From Sphagnum compactum (lineage: Eukaryota; Bryophyta; Sphagnopsida; Sphagnales): DNA of 64,000 nucleotides. The stretch lies in NCBI GenBank assembly GCA_965153455.1, contig OZ234502.1:12741495-12805494 (forward strand). The letters run 5' to 3'. Position 1 is the first letter of the stretch, and each line of letters begins with the position of its first letter. Below, in pieces: positions 58,618 to 64,000 of this stretch. The position numbers and the translations under genes are program-made. Under the pieces are notes generated by a model that saw nothing but the letters and a program-made list of their open reading frames with translations, did no database searches and was not told where the DNA came from.

Positions 58618-58895
58618 CTCTCCCTCTGTGTGCAGACATTTTGGATACATGGTCCACTGCAAACACTTCATGCAACACATTCCAGTCATCATCAGCATAT
58701 TGTGGTGAAAACCACAGTACTTGGAGTTCAGCAATCCCTGGGACTTCTTGTGGGCACATCAGGAAAATTTGTCACAACCCCCATGCAACGTGCCAAAGTC
58801 CCACATCTCTCTCTCTCTCTCTGTGATGAGGATTCCAAACAACCCTCTAGTGTCTGCTATATTGGACATGATGCACTTTCCAAAAAGTTCCTTTT

Positions 58896-60540
58896 TCAAA
58901 TTGGAGATGATGGCCAAGTAGCTTGTGATGACATTATTATACCCACAATCACACCAAACAGACCGAGAGCACTACCAAAGATCTCAATAACCAAGATTTT
59001 CACAAATAGGGTAGAGTTTTGTGCATCGGATAATGCACAGCTGCTGCCAATGATACCCACACATAGCCTGCCAAAAAAGACAATTTGCTAATCAGTATGT
59101 AAAACATGGAATTAATATGTAATGACTCCTGTTACATCATCAAAACACTGGAGCTTGATGGAAGGTGAGGACGAAAGACATGCTGTGGAAATTGCAATCA
59201 ATGATCGTACACTCAATTTTTGGAGAGGCATGAACAACACACCCGCAAACCAGATTTGCAAATCCCACAATGATGCCCGAGGAGAAAAGAGAATAGCCAG
59301 CCCTCATTGATTCAGGATGAAATGGTTGTGTTGTGTTTTCCAATTTGGTCTGGAGAATGATAGCCACAATGACACCATAGATGGCCACTGCCTCACAGAA
59401 AATAACACTGCATCATGGCCAGATATTTCCAAATGAGAACCAAAAATTTCTAGGGATCAAAGACCATGATGATTCCTGAAACAATGACAAATTCCTTCCC
59501 ACTGGAGAAGAACAAGTCTAGACTTGCCAACAAAACAAAACTGAATTACACACAAAAACAAAAAATACCTGATGAGATTCTTTGAGGTGATGCGAGGAGC
59601 CCTGATTGCAGCTCCTATGAGAGTGCTCCCTGTTATGTAGATACCCCTGAAGAAAGCAACACACAAGCCACAATTTGTCACAAAATTCCAGATCTTCACC
59701 ACATTGTAATTTGTGGGTGAAATTCTTTGATCCCAAGTTTTAGTGTCAGATTTCCCAGGGCCAAACTCCTGCGGGAATTTGATCAATGATGACATTTGGG
59801 CATTCTAACCCAGGACAGCTCAATACTCTGCAGATGGTTTAACCCAACTGAAGACATTCTACTGTCTTCTGTCATCAAAAGTAGCTTGTAAAACCTGGCC
59901 AGTTCTCTTGCAACCTATAATGCCATCCATCATAAGGGGAGTACAAAACCCACAACTAAAAAACCCTAGTCAAACTGCTGACAAAACTCCAAAACTCCGT
60001 AATCCGATGTCAAAGTCTTCGATGAATCAGACCCATAGAAGTGATGGGATTCTAGATCCAGGGATCATTTACTCCCCAGCCCCCCCACCCCGCACCCCCA
60101 AAAGAAAAAAAAACCCATATCATCAAAGGAAGCTCTCTGCAGATGTGGGATATGAAGCTACCCTACAAAAGCAAAGAAAAAAGAGCGCTATCAAGCTTGT
60201 CCACCGACAGACAACAACCAGCCTCGCTTGTTGATGTCCAGACTATGCCAAAAAAAAAAGAAAAAAAACCACATCTCGTCTCTCTAGAACCACTAAATCT
60301 CAATCTTTGTCTCTCCAGATCCCCACTAGGTACTCTCTCCCGGAAATTTTCGAAAACAAATATTGTCTCACTACAAATGAAAGGGCAAAGAGACAAAAAA
60401 AAAGAAACAAGACTTACTTACCAAGCAGCTCCCAAAACAGAAACTCCCACGGAGAGTGCGATGCCAATTGCCGAAAACACAAAGGGGGACATGTACAGGA
60501 AAGCATGCGTCCATTCTCGCCAAAACAAAACAAACCCCAT
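58896..60540 (-). CDS. VHA-c'': V-type proton ATPase proteolipid subunit c''
   Basis: Membrane rotor subunit of the vacuolar/endomembrane proton pump, one of the Vo ring proteolipids. Four exons: 60422-60540, 59569-59646, 59243-59407 and 58896-59067. Phases close and give 177 residues, close to the 180 or so of Arabidopsis c''. The first membrane segment is [20 protein letters not shown], followed by the conserved [40 protein letters not shown] carries the ion-binding glutamate. [20 protein letters not shown] is followed by [15 protein letters not shown], then [20 protein letters not shown] with a second buried glutamate, and MSSQATWP near the C-terminus. The ATG at 60540 is chosen because it gives the family length; the frame stays open upstream to 60909. 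Two minisatellite arrays lie upstream. Confidence 0.94.
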
Positions 60541-60749
60541 GTTTGTTTTTGTTTTATTTTTCTTTTGCAGCAACGGAAGAATCCCAAATACTCCCTTTCC
60601 CTTCTTCCACACCTCAAGCTCCACCTCCCTCACCACCTCTTGCCACGCACCCAACTCCTCTTCCTCCGCCCGAGTTCTCTTCCTCCCACAACGAAGGGGA
60701 AAACTTAGCAACCCAATGCAGCAAAGCTCTAGCAGCTGTCTAGTGATAG

Positions 60750-61485
60750 CAAATGTTCCCATGAAGTTCCCAAAATAGGAAATGTTCCCATTGAGTTCCC
60801 GAAAGAAAAACTCGTCCAGCTTCATCGAAATGTTCCGTGAAGTTCCCAAAAAACCGAACTTAAGAGTTAAGAGAACTTGTTCCATGAAGTTCCCAAAAAC
60901 TGAATTCAAGAGTTAAGAGAACTGCTCCATGAAGTTCCCAGAAATGAACTCTAATTCACAGAAATGTTCCATGAAGTTCCCAGAAACTGAACTCCTAGTT
61001 AAGAGAACTTGTTCCATGAAGTGCCCAAAAAATGAACTCATAGTTAAGAGAACTGGTTCCATGAAGTTCCCATAAACTGAACTCATAGTTAAGAGAACTT
61101 ATTTCCATGAAGCTCCCAAAAACTGAACCCATTGTTAAGAGAACTTGTTCCATGAAGTTCCCAAAACTGAACTCATAGTTAAGAGAACTTGTTCCATGAA
61201 GTTCCCAAAACTGAACTCGCAGTTTAGAGAACTTGTTCCATGAAGTTCCCAGAATTGCTCACAGAACTGTTCCATAAAGTTCCCAAAAACTTGAACTCAT
61301 AGTTAAGAGAACTTGTTCCATGAAGTTCCCAAAAACTGGAAATCACAGTTAAGAGAACTGTTCCACGAAGTTCCCGAAACTCACAGTGAAGAGAACTTGT
61401 TCTATGAAGTTCGCAAAAACTGAACTCACAGTTAAGCGAATCGTTCCACGAAGTTCCGAAAAACTGAATTCTCAGAATGTTCCAT
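60750..61485. repeat. 44-bp minisatellite upstream of the V-ATPase gene, about 14 copies
   Basis: The unit reads GTTCCATGAAGTTCCC, AAAACTGAACTCA, TAGTTAAGAGAACTT. Clear copies run from about 60866 to 61480, with degenerate units from 60750. Copies differ by small indels and substitutions. Each unit carries inverted GAAC/GTTC words, so strands could fold back. The array begins about 210 bases upstream of the chosen start codon, in the promoter region. Confidence 0.9.
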
Positions 61486-61499
61486 GCTCGTCACTAATT

Positions 61500-61750
61500 T
61501 GAGATCTCAAAAAAAACCAGATCTTAAGACCTGGAGCGACCGTATTTGAGATCTCAATCCAGAATATTGGGACGTGGAGCGACCGCATTTGAGATCTCAA
61601 TCCAGAATATTGGGACGTGGAGCGACCGAATTTGAGAACTCAATCCAGAATATTGAGACCTGGAGCGACCGCATTTGAGATCTCGATCCAGATTTTGAGA
61701 TCTGAATCGACCTTATTTGAGATCTCAATCCAGATCTTGAGACCTGGAGC
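61500..61750. repeat. 43-bp minisatellite with GAGATCTC core, about 6 copies
   Basis: The unit reads GAGATCTCAATCCAGAATAT, TGGGACGTGGAGCGACCGCA, TTT. The second and third copies are almost identical; the outer ones are diverged. GAGATCTC is palindromic. It directly follows the 44-bp array but has an unrelated unit. Confidence 0.9.
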
Positions 61751-64000
61751 TGCTGCCCTCTTTGGTCTTGAAGGTGCAGTGTGTTTTGTGGGTTTGTAGT
61801 TTTTCTTCTTTTTTGCTTCTCTCTATTTGACACACATGTCCGTCGAATACTTAATTAATTTTAAAACATTCATTTCACCAAATAAAATATTCCTAAAATA
61901 TTCACTATTTTCCTTCACAATATTTTTTTGATTTGGAAGAAATAATTTTTGAAAATTTCAACATTTCTGAAAATAATATATTTAGTGTCGAACTAGCCAA
62001 GGTACTAAGGTTTTTTTTTTTTTTGGGGAAATTTAACAAGGAATTCACATTTGAAATGCAAACATCTTTTGAAAAGAGGCTACATAATAAAAACCACATG
62101 ACGAAAGGTCTCATTTTATCTTTAGACTAAACATGACATTTTCATCAATCACAACTAAACACAACATATTCACAATTGTAGAGGATTTAGGCGTGATTTG
62201 TATCTAGTGCATTTGCATGTTTTATTAATAAGGATTTGATGCAACAACACAAGCTAAACCTAGTGAAGAATACCACATTTTTCCTTGCAAAATTCATTGA
62301 TGGATTGAATCTTTAATTTGAAACTAAGTAGGTGTGAAAGCAAGGTACTTAAATTCACCAACCAAGGGTCACACCTTACAAGGTTGTCTTCAATTCGTCC
62401 CTAATAAACCATGTTGCCTTTTATTGGTCTTAGTATGCTTCACATAATTCACATATGTCTTAATTGAAACCTTTTGGTTTTTTTTCCCTTCCATTTCAAG
62501 CATTTCAAAACAAATTTTAAGTGCAACATGGTTCATAATATTTCTTATAGTTTTCTTTCACGATAACATTCCTATGGACATTTTGTAAGATCCAAACCGT
62601 CGTGGATTAAATCACATCACAACATTAAAAGTTCTAAACTGAGGTTATCATTTGTGTTGATGTCTCCTCCTTGAACATAATAACTCCAACAACGCAATGT
62701 GATGGTACTTTTGACTTCTTTCACATCGAAGCATGGAACTTTTGCAAAAACCAAAAAAACTCAAAATTATGTCTCAAGCTTTGAAATCATGCGAATTGTT
62801 TTCCAAACCGTTAGTCATCATAGACAAATGCTTCTGATTTTGAATTAAAGATTGTCAATTGTGGAATTCACGATGAAGATACTTCGAGGTGACCTTGATG
62901 CGTTTGAGGATTGTTGCTATTTAATCAAAGGAACTCAACATTGGAGAGATCCCTAACATGGTACTAGCTTCCTGCCAAAAATAGAGCTTTGCAAGCACCC
63001 TTTCAAATGGGAATTTTGGTGTACTCTTGGTATGAAGCCAAGTGTGAGAAGGGTATGTAAAAAGGGAATTTTTGTTCATCATCCCCAACAAATCGCACCT
63101 TTCTATGTCCATCTTACCATAAGGTTCATCCTCTTTTATATTTTGCAAACTTCCCATAGGATGAGGAAGACATCTGAATCCATAATTGACTGTGTCTTGG
63201 GAAGGCTAGTCACACCGAACTCAAAACCAACTGTGATCTTATGACAAAGAAACCAACCATACAACCTTCAGCAGTTGTCACACACACAGAGTCGGTATTA
63301 GCAGACCTCCCAATGCTTGCCAGGGAAACCAAAGCTTCACAATTAACAAAAAAAGGTGACATATTGACAAGCCACAGTACAGAGAGACAAAGGGAGACTG
63401 CTTAGGGTTTAGGGTTTTTGAGTATAGGAGAATCATGTCAAGAGGTCAGAGACACATACAGATGCAGCTCTCTTGTGGCATGACAAAATCAAGAACAATT
63501 GCGTTTTGATTCATATCTATAGTTTCAATCTCTCTTTTTATGATCGTGTGCGCCCTTCCCACCCCCTTACTACTTCATGGCTGAATCAACAGTTTTAGGG
63601 TTTGAAACACATGTATTGTATTGGGTTGTCTTCAGATGGACTGTTGAACAAATGATTTTATCTATCTCACTTGCTAGCTCCTTGTGTAGAATTTAGAAAC
63701 TACCACTTACTTGATCCATATAAAAAAGACGAGTCCCAGTAGAGTTCTTGAGATCAGAAAGATTTGTCTCCCCTAATTTCGTTCCAAGGAAAGCTCCAAA
63801 TCTTTTTGTGTTTGGAGTTTATTGTGCAGAGCTTCCCAATATTAGGGTTAACAGCTTCCTATTATGCAAACCTTCAGTAATGGGTTTCGCTAACTCCCTG
63901 CAAGCTGTGTTGCCACAGTCTGTCCAGTACTTGACTTGATTTGCAATCTTGGATGGAGTAATAATCCTTTGCAGAAATTGTTGTCAATGTTGTTGCAGGC

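Larger units (their letters stand above)
53131..58895. other. 5.8-kb intergenic repeat region
   Basis: It begins with the presumed AtuA promoter and then becomes AT-rich. It contains a CGTCC-type repeat block (55665-55732), long homopolymers (19 G at 55270-55288; 22 C at 56938-56959), TA and GTAT runs (56377-56425), a direct repeat at 57.03-57.16 kb and a 46-bp minisatellite at 57.45-57.66 kb. No protein family is recognised. From about 58.2 kb it probably holds the 3' untranslated region of the V-ATPase gene. Confidence 0.55.
60541..64000. other. V-ATPase upstream region and right-edge spacer
   Basis: It starts with the V-ATPase leader/promoter and the two minisatellites. From 61.8 to 63.2 kb it is AT-rich with nothing recognised. 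Near 63402-63418 there is TTAGGGTTTAGGGTTTT, a telo-box, and the last 600 bases have gene-like composition with a plus-strand frame at 63748-63939. That frame and the closing TTGTTGCAG at the edge could be the start of a plus-strand gene beyond the window, but I recognise no protein. Confidence 0.45.

Noticed and set aside
60541-60909. N-terminal extension of the V-ATPase c'' frame
   Set aside because: The extension is not hydrophobic-proteolipid-like, and starting at 60540 gives the family's usual length of about 180 residues.
60866-61480. CRISPR-like regular spacing of a short repeat
   Set aside because: Units are contiguous with no unique spacers. It is a eukaryotic minisatellite.

Overview
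The window is nuclear DNA from a land plant. Every protein gene I recognise is a plant-type gene with many short GT-AG introns. Two encode plastid proteins (ribosomal protein S17c and a RUS1-like protein), and AAACCCTA telo-box motifs lie near several genes. I cannot fix the species. The compact gene islands between AT-rich, repeat-laden stretches would fit a seed-free plant such as a moss or lycophyte, but that is only a guess.

Layout: 1-2.6 kb, nothing recognisable. 2.67-5.71 kb (-), 20S proteasome alpha-2 subunit in 11 exons. 6.21-6.28 kb (-), tRNA-Val(AAC). 6.3-14.5 kb, AT-rich repeat land with one orphan exon-like stretch. 14.58-20.88 kb (+), a PTEN2-type phosphatase in 12 exons. 21.72-26.05 kb (-), a RUS1-like DUF647 protein in 7 exons, convergent with PTEN. 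28.12-34.48 kb (+), a nearly intact chromodomain Ty3/gypsy retrotransposon with a perfect 5-bp target duplication. 34.5-43.6 kb, AT-rich decayed sequence. 43.65-44.09 kb (-) and 44.60-45.07 kb (+), a divergent pair: a DUF538 (SVB-like) protein and plastid ribosomal protein S17. 48.16-53.13 kb (-), an AtuA/DUF1446 family protein in 13 exons. 53.1-58.9 kb, repeats. 58.90-60.54 kb (-), V-ATPase proteolipid subunit c'' in 4 exons. 60.5-64 kb, two minisatellite arrays just upstream of the V-ATPase gene, then AT-rich DNA.

I reconstructed exon structures by hand from splice consensus, reading phase and family resemblance. In every multi-exon gene the phases close and the summed length is close to that expected for the family. 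The genes are mostly housekeeping (proteolysis, plastid translation, vacuolar acidification, phosphoinositide signalling) and do not form a pathway.

The most unusual object is the retrotransposon. Its 5' LTR stops near the predicted transcription start and runs directly into a displaced 182-bp copy of its own gag sequence. The rest of the LTR and the primer-binding site are missing, yet the target-site duplication is perfect. I saw no CRISPR array or prokaryotic-style system.
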